Of a DNA stretch of 64,000 bases, positions 17,933 to 26,098 are shown one piece after another (position 1 is the first letter of the stretch; every line of letters begins with the position of its first letter). Source of the DNA: Chloroflexota bacterium (GTDB taxonomy: Bacteria > Chloroflexota > Anaerolineae > Anaerolineales > Villigracilaceae); assembly GCA_021787595.1 (NCBI GenBank), contig JAJYLQ010000008.1, forward strand, positions 62,001 to 126,000. Direction: 5' to 3'. The position numbers and the translations under genes are program-made. The notes under the pieces were generated by a model. That model did no database searches and had not been told where the DNA came from. It was given only the letters and a program-made list of their open reading frames with translations.

Positions 17933-19780
17933 ATGCTGTTTTCGATTGGTTTGCTGCTGGTTATTATTTATGTTTCCTTCAAGATCGCGCCGGTTGAGAA
18001 GGCGGAGCACGCGCACATCCACGGTGCAGGACAGATCGGCTTGCTGGCCGCGCTGGCGCTTTTCGGCGTGGACTACTTTACTTCCTATTACTATGCCACA
18101 GGCGAGTTGATGAGCGCCCTGCATCCGTATGGCTTGCAGGATAAAGCCTGGATCGTTGTCATCATCATCGCTTTTACAAATGCTGTGTTTGGATTCCTGT
18201 ACATGTATTCGCTGGGGATCTTCAACGAGGGCGGCGGCTCGTACACAGCTTCCATGCGCTATCTTTCCCCGGGACTCAGTTTGGTTGTGGCAGTTGTCCT
18301 CATCCAGGATTATATCTTCACCATTGTTGTCTCCAGCCTGTCTGGCGTGGACCAATTACTTTCCATTACCAGTGCCTACAATACTTTATGGGTTTGGCGT
18401 TTCGTACTGGGCGCTTTGCTGGCCGCGGTCACCTGGTACTTGACCATTCGCGGACGCGGAGAGTCGGCCAGGGTGGTGTTCACCGGACTGGGCATTTTTG
18501 GCTTCATGACGCTTGTGATGACCATTGGCCTGTTCATTGCGAAGATAAAGGGGGTTCCCCCTGTGCCTTATACCGAACCGGTGCAGTCCGCCACGATTTG
18601 GCAGGCCGTATATCACATGTTGACGGCTTCCATGAAGGGCCTGGTAGCTCTTACCGGTTTGGAGGCAATGTCCAATGGCATCCAGTTCGTGATCAACGAA
18701 GATGCCGGGATCGTCAAATGGGGAAAGGCACATTTGCCGAGATTACAAGGGGTTTGGAATTTCTACAGTGGAAAGGCGGGAATTGGGCGCTTTGTTCAAA
18801 CTTCCTTTTTGTTCTACGGCGGGGTCACAACCGCTTTGCTGGCTTACTTTGCCGCGCATTTCAATGTCTTCGACGGAACGCTGGGGCGATCGCTGGTGGC
18901 CAACTTGTCTTACATTGGCTTTACGCAAGTACCTGGGGGAGAAATATTGTATTGGGTATATCAGGTTCTGGCTGTCGGCCTGCTGGCTGCCGCTTCGATG
19001 ACTGCTTTTCAAGATCTGCAAGCGACCGAGTGGCGTGATGTTGCAATCGGCGAACTGCCCGAGATTATTGTCTATCGCAACTCGCAGGGAACATTTACCC
19101 GCTCGATCACCATTGGTTTTATCGTCACAGTGATCATTCAACTGCTCGTGCGCGCTAATACGAGCGCAGCGGTTCCATTTTATGGCGTGGGCGTATTCAT
19201 GCCGATCATGGTAATGGGCTTCGCCATTCGCAAACATATCCTGGAAACTTTCAAGGGCGCGGCGCGAAAATGGGGCGCCTTTGCCGCCGGATTTGCCGGC
19301 GTGCTTTCGGGGATTGTTTTTATCGGCCAGATCGTGGGCAAATGGACGGAAGGCGGCTGGGTGGTGTTGATTTCTTTCAGCATTCTGGTGATCGCAGCCA
19401 ATACCCTGCTGATTTCTCCAGTGGGATATCGCGAGCCTAAACAGATCCACCGGATCGTGCGCGAAAAGGCGCGCGTTCAGGGTTCGATGGCCTCCATTGT
19501 GGAATGGCAGTCTCTGCGTATGCAGGAATATCGGCACTCATTACGCGGGCAAGTTCTGATGCGCGTAAGCCAGTTCTTTGAGCTGTTCGGCGTGCGCCGA
19601 CCGATTCGTTATGAACCAGAACCGATTCCTGCCGGGGATTACAACGGCGCTTTGCACGTGGACCACCCGGACGCTCCATCGCTTCTCGAACAATATCTCG
19701 AAAGCAAGCCGCGCCAGCCCAAGGCGGGCGGCGCGCCCAAAGAGACTGCACCCGGGAACGAAGAGGGCCGCGAAGAATAA
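17933..19780 (+). CDS. APC-superfamily permease, KimA/KUP-like
   Basis: A 615-residue polytopic permease with about twelve membrane segments and a C-terminal cytoplasmic tail. Landmarks that align with the KimA-type potassium importers of the APC superfamily are GGGSY near residue 101, the following VVAVVLIQDYIFTIVVSSLSG, LTGLEAMSNGI near 240 and FYGVGVFMPIMVMGF near 418. Amino-acid/polyamine APC transporters share this fold, so the substrate is not certain. The neighbourhood, a cation ATPase and two RCK regulatory proteins, argues for potassium or another cation. It is 20 bases downstream of the unknown protein at 16797 and followed at once by a terminator. The start ATG lies after a weak ribosome site. 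Confidence 0.75.
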   Translation: MLFSIGLLLVIIYVSFKIAPVEKAEHAHIHGAGQIGLLAALALFGVDYFTSYYYATGELMSALHPYGLQDKAWIVVIIIAFTNAVFGFLYMYSLGIFNEGGGSYTASMRYLSPGLSLVVAVVLIQDYIFTIVVSSLSGVDQLLSITSAYNTLWVWRFVLGALLAAVTWYLTIRGRGESARVVFTGLGIFGFMTLVMTIGLFIAKIKGVPPVPYTEPVQSATIWQAVYHMLTASMKGLVALTGLEAMSNGIQFVINEDAGIVKWGKAHLPRLQGVWNFYSGKAGIGRFVQTSFLFYGGVTTALLAYFAAHFNVFDGTLGRSLVANLSYIGFTQVPGGEILYWVYQVLAVGLLAAASMTAFQDLQATEWRDVAIGELPEIIVYRNSQGTFTRSITIGFIVTVIIQLLVRANTSAAVPFYGVGVFMPIMVMGFAIRKHILETFKGAARKWGAFAAGFAGVLSGIVFIGQIVGKWTEGGWVVLISFSILVIAANTLLISPVGYREPKQIHRIVREKARVQGSMASIVEWQSLRMQEYRHSLRGQVLMRVSQFFELFGVRRPIRYEPEPIPAGDYNGALHVDHPDAPSLLEQYLESKPRQPKAGGAPKETAPGNEEGREE

Positions 19781-19785
19781 GCCTG

Positions 19786-19813
19786 AACGGGAGATCTACG
19801 TCTCCCGTTTTTA
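19786..19813 (+). terminator. Rho-independent terminator
   Basis: AACGGGAGA (19786-19794), loop TCTACG, TCTCCCGTT (19801-19809) and a T-run. It ends eight bases before the ATPase start codon, so ATPase expression must rely on read-through or an unseen promoter inside the permease gene. Confidence 0.88.
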
Positions 19814-19820
19814 TGCAGTC

Positions 19821-22625
19821 ATGGGCACCACACCGATTTACAGCTTGCGCGCCGCAGATGTTTACAAGGCCCTCGAGACTTCGCCCGAGGGTCTTTCCAG
19901 TTCAGAGGCTGAAGCGCGGCGTTCCTTATACGGCCTCAACCTGCTCTCCGAACAAAAACGAGTTTCGGTATTGGAGAGATTGGCCGTCCAGCTCATTCAT
20001 CCTCTGGCGCTGGTTTTGATCGCCGCGGGCGCGCTCATGTTCTTTTCCGGCGATCCGGTCCTGGGAATCGTCATTTGGATTCTGGTGCTGGCCAATCTTG
20101 GATTTTCATTCTGGCGCGAATACCGCGCGGAACAGGCAATCGAAAAACTGCGGCAAATCCTCCCAGCTTACGCCCGCGTCGTTCGGGACGGGAAGGATGT
20201 GCATCTGCCTGCGAGTGAGCTCGTCCCCGGTGACGTTTTGATCCTGGCCGAGGGCGATAACATTTCCGCGGATGCGCGCGTGGTGGAGGAATTCGGGTTA
20301 CGCGCCAACAACGCGACGTTGACAGGCGAAGCCGTCCCCGCGCGCAAGACATCCGATCCTTCGATTCCAACCGGGATGAGCGACCTGGAACGCCCCAATT
20401 TGATTTTTGCCGGCACCTCGGTCGCATCCGGGACAGGACGCGCGGTAATTTACGCGACCGGCATGTTGACCCAGTTCGGGCGCATCGCACAGTTGACGCA
20501 AACCGTCCAGGAAGAATCAACGCCGTTTCAAATCGAGTTGACGCGTCTCAGCCGCCGGACAACGATATTGGCATTGGGCATCGGCGCCGTGGTCGCCGCG
20601 GTTGGATTCTTCCAGATGCACATGAATTATCGGGCGTTGATCTTTCTCACGCTGGGAATCATCGTGGCGGCCATCCCGGAAGGCTTGCAGGCCACGTTGA
20701 CGCTTTCGATGGCGATGGCCGTTCAACGTCTCGCGCAGAGAAACGTGCTGGCGAAAAAACTGTCCATCGTGGAGACACTGGGTTCGGTCTCGGTCGTCTG
20801 CACCGATAAAAGCGGAACGCTGACGCAGAATCAAATGACCGTCCGCGAAATTTGGGCAGCGCGCCAGCGCATCAAAGTGTCTGGCGCCGGCTATGAGCCG
20901 AGAGGTGATTTTTCGCCTTCGCCCTTGGACCAGCCGTATCGAGAAGACTGGACGCAATTATTGCAGGCCGCTTTTTCCTGCAACAACGCCCGCATCAACC
21001 CGCCTTCGCCCGAACATCCGCATTGGACCAGTTTGGGCGATCAGACCGAGGCCGCGATGAAAGCTGCCGCATTGAAGGCGGGATTGAAGGAAAACGATTT
21101 ATCGAGCGCGTGCCCGCGCATCCATGAAATCCCCTTCGATGCGCGCCGAAAACGCATGACAACGATCCATCGGTTGGCGGATCACGAGGTGGCTTTTGTC
21201 AAGGGCGCGCCGCGCGAAATTCTCCAGCTTTGTTCGCAAATTTCGATCAATGGAAATATCATTCCGCTCGATGACGCACTGCGCGCGGAAATCCTTTCGG
21301 CCAATGACGATTATGCGCGCGGCGCGCTGCGCGTGCTGGCTTTGGCGCGCCGCGAACTGCCTCTGCGTTCAGGCCCATACACTATCGAGAATGTGGAACG
21401 CGATCTGACATTTCTCGGCCTGATGGCGATGATGGACCCGCCGCGCCCCGAAGTCGAGAAGGCCATCCAGGTTTGCCGTCAGGCGGGCATCCGCATCGCG
21501 ATGATCACCGGCGATTACGGCTTGACCGCCGAATCCATCGCGCGGCGCGTGGGCATGATCTCCACGCCCAATCCGGTCATTTTGACCGGCGCTGAACTGG
21601 ATGCCATGAACGATGCTGAATTACAAAGGCTCCTTCAGCAGGAAGTTATTTTCGCGCGCATGGCCCCTGAACATAAACTGCGGCTGGTCTCCGCGTTCCA
21701 ATCCCGCGGCGACGTGGTGGCGGTAACCGGTGACGGCGTCAATGACGCGCCCGCGCTCCGCAAAGCAGACGTGGGAATCTCGATGGGCATGATTGGAACG
21801 GATGTCGCCAAAGAGGCCGCGGATATTATCCTGACGACCGATAATTTCGGTGCGATCATCGCCGCCATCGAAGAGGGCCGCGCGGTCTTCGATAACATCC
21901 GAAAATTCATCACCTACATCTTTTCGAGCAACATCCCCGAAATCCTTCCGTTCCTTGTGACGGCTTCGGTTCCGACGATTCCACCCGCGCTGACCGTCCG
22001 GCAGATTCTTGCGATTGACCTCGGCACCGATCTTTTTCCCGCTCTTGCGCTCGGCATGGAAAGACCCGAACCGGATGTGATGCAGCGCAAACCCCGCCCG
22101 CGCAGCAAGCCGCTGCTGGATCGCGGCGTGCTCGGGCGTGCCCTCTGGCTGGGATCCATCGAAGCCGCGCTTTGTTATGCCGGCTTCTTCGCGGTCTATT
22201 TGTTCTCGGGGAATGCCGCGGTCCTGCAAATGCCGCTCCTGGCTTCCATCTCGGTGCCTTCAGCCCTGAGTTTTATCCTTGGGCCTGACCGGGTTTATGG
22301 AGTCGCGATCACAGTCTTTCATGCCGGTGTGGTCATGTCGCAGGTCGGCAACGCGTTCGCCTGCCGCTCTTCGAAAATACGAAGCTCACATCTGGGATGG
22401 CTCAAGAATCGTGATCTCCTGCTGGGAGTCTTGATCGAAATTCTGGGAATCCTTGTGCTGATCTATGTTCCATTTCTTGCGCACGCGTTCAATCATGTTC
22501 CACTGCCGCCGCGTTACTGGCTGGGATTCCTTTTGTATCCGCTCGTGCTATACTCGCTGGAGTGGATACGTAAAGCAATCGGCCGTCGTATGGATCGTGT
22601 GCGCGGAGACCCGCCGCGCGGATAA
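19821..22625 (+). CDS. P2-type cation-transporting ATPase
   Basis: A 934-residue P-type ATPase that would couple ATP hydrolysis to cation movement across the membrane. Order of landmarks: N-terminal cation-ATPase domain (YKALETSPEGLSSSEAEARRSLYGLN), actuator motif TLTGEA near 167, M4 motif IPEGLQATLTL near 285, phosphorylation site DKSGTLTQN with Asp at about 329, nucleotide domain with KGAPREIL near 463, and hinge motif TGDGVNDAPAL near 637. The C-terminal helices are those of P2 (Ca2+ or Na+/K+-like) pumps. The phosphorylation motif reads DKSGT instead of the usual DKTGT. The frame is open far upstream inside the permease gene, but similarity begins at the ATG at 19821. Transported ion is not resolved. 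Confidence 0.88.
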   Translation: MGTTPIYSLRAADVYKALETSPEGLSSSEAEARRSLYGLNLLSEQKRVSVLERLAVQLIHPLALVLIAAGALMFFSGDPVLGIVIWILVLANLGFSFWREYRAEQAIEKLRQILPAYARVVRDGKDVHLPASELVPGDVLILAEGDNISADARVVEEFGLRANNATLTGEAVPARKTSDPSIPTGMSDLERPNLIFAGTSVASGTGRAVIYATGMLTQFGRIAQLTQTVQEESTPFQIELTRLSRRTTILALGIGAVVAAVGFFQMHMNYRALIFLTLGIIVAAIPEGLQATLTLSMAMAVQRLAQRNVLAKKLSIVETLGSVSVVCTDKSGTLTQNQMTVREIWAARQRIKVSGAGYEPRGDFSPSPLDQPYREDWTQLLQAAFSCNNARINPPSPEHPHWTSLGDQTEAAMKAAALKAGLKENDLSSACPRIHEIPFDARRKRMTTIHRLADHEVAFVKGAPREILQLCSQISINGNIIPLDDALRAEILSANDDYARGALRVLALARRELPLRSGPYTIENVERDLTFLGLMAMMDPPRPEVEKAIQVCRQAGIRIAMITGDYGLTAESIARRVGMISTPNPVILTGAELDAMNDAELQRLLQQEVIFARMAPEHKLRLVSAFQSRGDVVAVTGDGVNDAPALRKADVGISMGMIGTDVAKEAADIILTTDNFGAIIAAIEEGRAVFDNIRKFITYIFSSNIPEILPFLVTASVPTIPPALTVRQILAIDLGTDLFPALALGMERPEPDVMQRKPRPRSKPLLDRGVLGRALWLGSIEAALCYAGFFAVYLFSGNAAVLQMPLLASISVPSALSFILGPDRVYGVAITVFHAGVVMSQVGNAFACRSSKIRSSHLGWLKNRDLLLGVLIEILGILVLIYVPFLAHAFNHVPLPPRYWLGFLLYPLVLYSLEWIRKAIGRRMDRVRGDPPRG

Positions 22626-22646
22626 CTTTGAGAGGAGGTGTGTGAT

Positions 22647-23306
22647 ATGAGAGTCATAGTGATGGGCTGCGGGCGCGTCGGGCTTCAGGTGAGCCGGATG
22701 CTGGTGAGCCAGGGCCATGACGTGACCGTGATTGATCACGATGCCAATGCCATCGCCAAGCTGGGCCCGAACTTCAAAGGGAAGGTGGTGCGCGGACTTG
22801 GGTTCGATCGCAGTGTCCTGACGGAGGCGGGGGTCGAAAAAGCGGAGGGTTTCGTCGCAGCCAGTTCCTCCGATAACGCCAACATCGTCGCGGCGCGGAT
22901 TGCGCGCAAAATTTTCCACGTGCCGCGCGTGGTGGCGCGTCTGTATGATCCGCCGCGCGCCGAAATTTATCAGCGGCTTGGCCTGATCACGGTCTCGACC
23001 ACGAATTGGGGGGCGGAGCGCATCTGCGAAGTGGTCGCGCACACCGACCTGGATGTGATTTACACGTTTGGCCGCGGCGAAGCTTCGCTGGTCGTGATCG
23101 AAGCGCCGCCGCAACTGGCCGGGCGTACTGCGAATCACTTGAATGTTCCGGGCGAGATTTCGGTGGTAAGCATCGTCCGCGATGGCCAGGCGTTCATCCC
23201 GGTGACCGGGTCGGCATTTCAGGATGGCGACCGCATCTATCTTTCTGTGGTTTCCTCGGCGATGGAACGCCTCGAGCAAATGATCGGCATGGAAGGGAGG
23301 ATGTAG
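22647..23306 (+). CDS. TrkA-family RCK protein (TrkA-N/TrkA-C), first copy
   Basis: A 219-residue regulatory subunit of the RCK type. The Rossmann motif GCGRVG (about residues 7-12) and the acidic end of strand 2 (VTVIDHD) form a nucleotide-binding TrkA-N domain; residues about 135-215 form a TrkA-C domain (TANHLNVPGEISVVSIVRDG). Such proteins bind NAD(H), ATP/ADP or cyclic di-AMP and gate a potassium transporter. The ATG at 22647 is preceded by an ideal AGGAGGTG ribosome site at 22632-22639. It is followed two bases later by a second RCK gene. No TrkH/KtrB channel subunit is nearby; the KimA-like permease upstream is the only candidate partner in view. Confidence 0.9.
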   Translation: MRVIVMGCGRVGLQVSRMLVSQGHDVTVIDHDANAIAKLGPNFKGKVVRGLGFDRSVLTEAGVEKAEGFVAASSSDNANIVAARIARKIFHVPRVVARLYDPPRAEIYQRLGLITVSTTNWGAERICEVVAHTDLDVIYTFGRGEASLVVIEAPPQLAGRTANHLNVPGEISVVSIVRDGQAFIPVTGSAFQDGDRIYLSVVSSAMERLEQMIGMEGRM

Positions 23307-23308
23307 CC

Positions 23309-24013
23309 ATGATCGTGATCGTCGTTGGAGGCGGAAATACCGGTTCCCACCTTGCCAGGGTTTTGCTGGATGCCGGGCACCAGGTCAAAGTGATCGAAGA
23401 ACGCGCTACCCTGCTCGAAAAGCTCAAGCAGGAATTACCGGCGGAATCGATTATCGAAGGCGATGGCAGTTCGCCAACTGTCTTGGAGAAAGCGGGAGTT
23501 ATGCAGGCCAACGCGCTGGCGGCCGTAACCGGCTCGGACGATACCAATCTGGTCATTACCTCGCTGGCGCGTTTCGAGTTCAATGTCCCGCGCGTGATCG
23601 CGCGTGTCAATAATCCGAAGAACGCCTGGTTGTTCAATGCGGAAATGGGTGTGGACGTGTTTCTCAATCAGGCCGAGATTCTCGCGCAGCTGGTCGCGGA
23701 GGAAATGTCGCTGGGCGACATGATGACGCTGCTCAAACTTCGCCGCGGCAACTATTCGGTTGTCGAGGAAAAGATCCCGCCGGGCGCCAAGGGCATCGGC
23801 ATGGCGTTGAAAGACATCCAGTTCGAAGAACAATGCGTCATCGCCGCCATCATCCGTGACGGCAAGATGACCCTGCCGCGCGGCGACAGCATTTTCCAGG
23901 AAGGCGACGAAATTGTGGCGATTGCCAGTCCCGAAGGCGCCAAAACGCTGGCCGAATTGCTGGCGCATCCGGTTTATCCGAAGCGCGAGCTGAAGGACAA
24001 GCCGCCGATCTAA
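23309..24013 (+). CDS. TrkA-family RCK protein (TrkA-N/TrkA-C), second copy
   Basis: A 234-residue paralogue of the preceding protein. The Rossmann motif is VGGGNTG (residues 5-11), and strand 2 ends in VIEE, with Glu in place of Asp, the residue that contacts the ribose and often separates NAD- from ATP-preferring RCK domains. TrkA-C covers about 140-222 (KGIGMALKDIQFEEQCVIAAIIRDG). The ATG sits two bases after the stop of the first RCK gene with a GGAAGGGAGG ribosome site, so the two are co-translated and probably form a hetero-oligomeric gating ring; that last point is inference. The gene ends just before the rpmH promoter. Confidence 0.9.
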   Translation: MIVIVVGGGNTGSHLARVLLDAGHQVKVIEERATLLEKLKQELPAESIIEGDGSSPTVLEKAGVMQANALAAVTGSDDTNLVITSLARFEFNVPRVIARVNNPKNAWLFNAEMGVDVFLNQAEILAQLVAEEMSLGDMMTLLKLRRGNYSVVEEKIPPGAKGIGMALKDIQFEEQCVIAAIIRDGKMTLPRGDSIFQEGDEIVAIASPEGAKTLAELLAHPVYPKRELKDKPPI

Positions 24014-24015
24014 AA

Positions 24016-24045
24016 TTGACCGAATCCAAATCTTTACGGTATAAT
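24016..24045 (+). promoter_or_regulatory. sigma-70 type promoter of the rpmH operon
   Basis: TTGACC (24016-24021), an 18-base spacer and TATAAT (24040-24045). The -10 box lies inside a perfect dyad ACGGTAT-A-ATACCGT (24036-24050), which could be an operator or chance. Confidence 0.75.
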
Positions 24046-24142
24046 ACCGTGCTTCTCTAATTCGACAGCCGGTTCCCCAAAATGGATTTCATCAGCAGCA
24101 ATGGAACTTGCAATCATCAACAGTAAGTGAGGAACGATCATC

Positions 24143-24313
24143 ATGACCAAGCGAACGTATCAACCCAAGATCCGCCGCCGCGTGCGTGTGCATGGCTTTC
24201 GGGCGCGCATGGCAACCGCCGACGGACGCGCGGTGCTGAAGCGCCGCCGCCTGCGCGGGCGCTACAAGCTGACCACCAGGTCGAACGAGCACGTGAAGCG
24301 GACTCGCTGGTAA
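24143..24313 (+). CDS. rpmH: 50S ribosomal protein L34
   Basis: A 56-residue, very Arg/Lys-rich protein: [19 protein letters not shown], then RARMAT and KRRRLRGR, and it ends KRTRW. The KRTYQP start and HGFRARM block are the L34 signature; L34 sits in the large ribosomal subunit. Length is slightly above the usual 44-47 because of a C-terminal extension after the RGR motif. It heads the conserved rpmH-rnpA-yidD-yidC-jag cluster, about 95 bases downstream of a good promoter and after a GTGAGGAACG ribosome site. In many bacteria this cluster neighbours dnaA and the origin; dnaA is not next to it here. Confidence 0.95.
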   Translation: MTKRTYQPKIRRRVRVHGFRARMATADGRAVLKRRRLRGRYKLTTRSNEHVKRTRW

Positions 24314-24365
24314 GCCTTGAGCGGTGTGACGAAATACGCGGACTTCCTTTCCCAACGAGGTACGG

Positions 24366-24716
24366 GTGCAGCGCAAATTCCGCCTGACCCGGTCGGAAGA
24401 TTTCAAGCGGGTGCGGCGTTTTGGCAAGTCTTATGCCCACCCGCTTGTCGTGTTGATAGCTCAGACGAATGACGAAGCTCAACTGCGCGTGGGCGTGGCC
24501 GCCGGCCGGACGGTGGGAACGGCTGTGAAACGGAACCGCGCCAAACGTCTGATGCGCGAAGCGATGCGGCCTCTCGTCCCAAACATCGCCTCCGGCTGGG
24601 ACCTGGTCCTGATCGCCCGTCCCGTGCTTTTATCTTCCACTTTGACCGAAATCCGCGAGGCCCTGCTGATTCTTTTGCGCCGCGCCAAACTGGTTTCCCC
24701 GACCGATGCAGCCTGA
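24366..24716 (+). CDS. rnpA: ribonuclease P protein component
   Basis: The protein subunit of RNase P, which binds the catalytic RNA and helps it process the 5' ends of pre-tRNAs. The 116-residue length is typical. It starts with RKFRLTRSEDFKRVRRFGKSY, contains the RNR motif as VKRNRAKRLMREAMR near residues 56-70, and ends with the helix of LTEIREALLILLRRA. Translation starts at GTG 24366, supported by alignment of the RLTR start with the family. It lies 52 bases after rpmH, and the next gene yidD starts inside its last four codons. Confidence 0.95.
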   Translation: MQRKFRLTRSEDFKRVRRFGKSYAHPLVVLIAQTNDEAQLRVGVAAGRTVGTAVKRNRAKRLMREAMRPLVPNIASGWDLVLIARPVLLSSTLTEIREALLILLRRAKLVSPTDAA

Positions 24717-24999
24717 ATTTTATTTGCCGCATGAATATCCAAGTGAACCGCGCCTGCGGGATTTGCCGCGTACGCCGCAGAACTGGCTCCGCATTTCACT
24801 GCTGGCTTTGATCCGTTTCTATCAAATGACGCTTTCGCACGCCATGCCTGAAGGCACGTGCCGTTTTTATCCGTCGTGTTCCCATTATGGATATCAGGCG
24901 ATCTATAAACACGGCGCATTCAGGGGTTCGTTCATGGCGGCCTGGCGTGTGCTTCGTTGTAATCCATTCAATCCCGGGGGATACGACCCCGTTCCATAG
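24706..24999 (+). CDS. yidD: membrane protein insertion efficiency factor YidD
   Basis: A 97-residue member of the YidD family, small proteins that help YidC-dependent insertion of membrane proteins. The family core runs from ALIRFYQMTLSHAMP through CRFYPSCSHYGYQAI to CNPFNPGGYDPVP, including the three conserved Cys positions. A helix-like N-terminal segment precedes it (NWLRISLLALIRFYQ). The N-terminal 25 residues are an extension beyond the usual start. It overlaps rnpA by eleven bases. Position between rnpA and yidC is the classical one, although here a lipoprotein gene separates yidD from yidC. Confidence 0.93.
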   Translation: MQPEFYLPHEYPSEPRLRDLPRTPQNWLRISLLALIRFYQMTLSHAMPEGTCRFYPSCSHYGYQAIYKHGAFRGSFMAAWRVLRCNPFNPGGYDPVP

Positions 25000-25016
25000 G
25001 AGCTTGAATTCTTTCG

Positions 25017-26087
25017 ATGAAACGTTTTGCTTTGATCTCTCTTGTTTTGCTTGGCGGAATCCTTTTGAGCGCGTGTTCGGCTGCCGCCCAAAGCATCAGT
25101 TGGCCCGGCTTGTCCGCGGACGCCAATCACGCGTACCTCGCCAAAGGCCAGTTCGTGTACGCTGTTCGCTTGAGCGATGGCTCGAAGGTTTGGCAGTATC
25201 CGGCTTCGGGCGGTTCGCAGGTCTTCGATGCCAGCCCGGTTCTTACACCAGACGGACAATTGCTGGCTGGAAGCGCGGGCAGCGATAACGGCTTGTACAG
25301 CATCGATCCGGCCACCGGAAAAGACAAATGGAGCGCGCCCTTTACCGGCCCGGATCATTGGATCGCTTCCCCTTTGGTGCTTCAGAATACGATCTACGCG
25401 CCCAACAACAATGGGACGCTTTATGCGCTCAACCTTGCCACAGGCGGGAAGCGATGGTCTTTGCCGCTGGGTCATTCGCTGTGGGGCACGCCGGCCACAG
25501 ACGGCAAACTGATCTTCGTCCCGTCATTGGATCATTTCCTCTATGCGGTGGATCCTCAAGCCCAAAAGATTGCATGGAAAGCCGACCTCGGCGGCGCGGC
25601 GGCCGGCTCGCCCGTCGTCAGCGCAGATGGGAAGACCGTCTACGTGAGTTCGTCTGCAAAGAAGCTGTTCGCGTTGGATACGACGACCGGCTCGATCCAA
25701 TGGACGGCGAATACTACCGATTGGGTTTGGAACGCGCCCGCTCTCAGCGGCGACACGCTTTTCGCTTCGGATATCAGCGGCAATGTTTACTCCATTGGCG
25801 CGGTCAATGGCAAGAATGCCTGGCCGGTCGTCCAGCCGGATGGGCCGGTCACGGGAAGCCCGCTTGCGATTCAAAATGGCGTGGCGGTCGCGACCGAATC
25901 TGGATTCGTTTATGCGTTTGATCCGCATGGCGCCTCGTTGTGGAATATCGGCGTGGGCGGAAACATTTATACGTCGCCGGTCGCATCGGGCAATCTGATC
26001 CTTGTCGCGCCGTTGAACGCCGATTTCATGCTTGCCGGCGTGTCCAACGATGGCAAGCAGATCCTTTGGAAGTTTACAGGCAAATAA
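25017..26087 (+). CDS. PQQ-like beta-propeller lipoprotein
   Basis: A 356-residue exported lipoprotein. Residues 1-20 are a lipoprotein signal peptide ending in the lipobox LLSAC, so the mature N-terminus is a lipid-modified Cys. The rest is a series of about seven propeller blades with the PQQ-repeat pattern (YAVRLSDGSKVWQYPA, LYSIDPATGKDKWSAP, LYALNLATGGKRWSLP, LFALDTTTGSIQWTAN). Such propellers bind partner proteins rather than PQQ in proteins like BamB. Its placement inside the rnpA-yidC operon is not standard and suggests, as inference, a role in envelope protein biogenesis. Ribosome site TAGGAG precedes the ATG; yidC follows after 11 bases. Confidence 0.88.
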   Translation: MKRFALISLVLLGGILLSACSAAAQSISWPGLSADANHAYLAKGQFVYAVRLSDGSKVWQYPASGGSQVFDASPVLTPDGQLLAGSAGSDNGLYSIDPATGKDKWSAPFTGPDHWIASPLVLQNTIYAPNNNGTLYALNLATGGKRWSLPLGHSLWGTPATDGKLIFVPSLDHFLYAVDPQAQKIAWKADLGGAAAGSPVVSADGKTVYVSSSAKKLFALDTTTGSIQWTANTTDWVWNAPALSGDTLFASDISGNVYSIGAVNGKNAWPVVQPDGPVTGSPLAIQNGVAVATESGFVYAFDPHGASLWNIGVGGNIYTSPVASGNLILVAPLNADFMLAGVSNDGKQILWKFTGK

Positions 26088-26098
26088 AGGAAGCAACT

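Noticed and set aside
24014-24142. Chromosome origin next to rpmH
   Set aside because: No dnaA gene and no cluster of DnaA boxes was seen in the 129-base gap.
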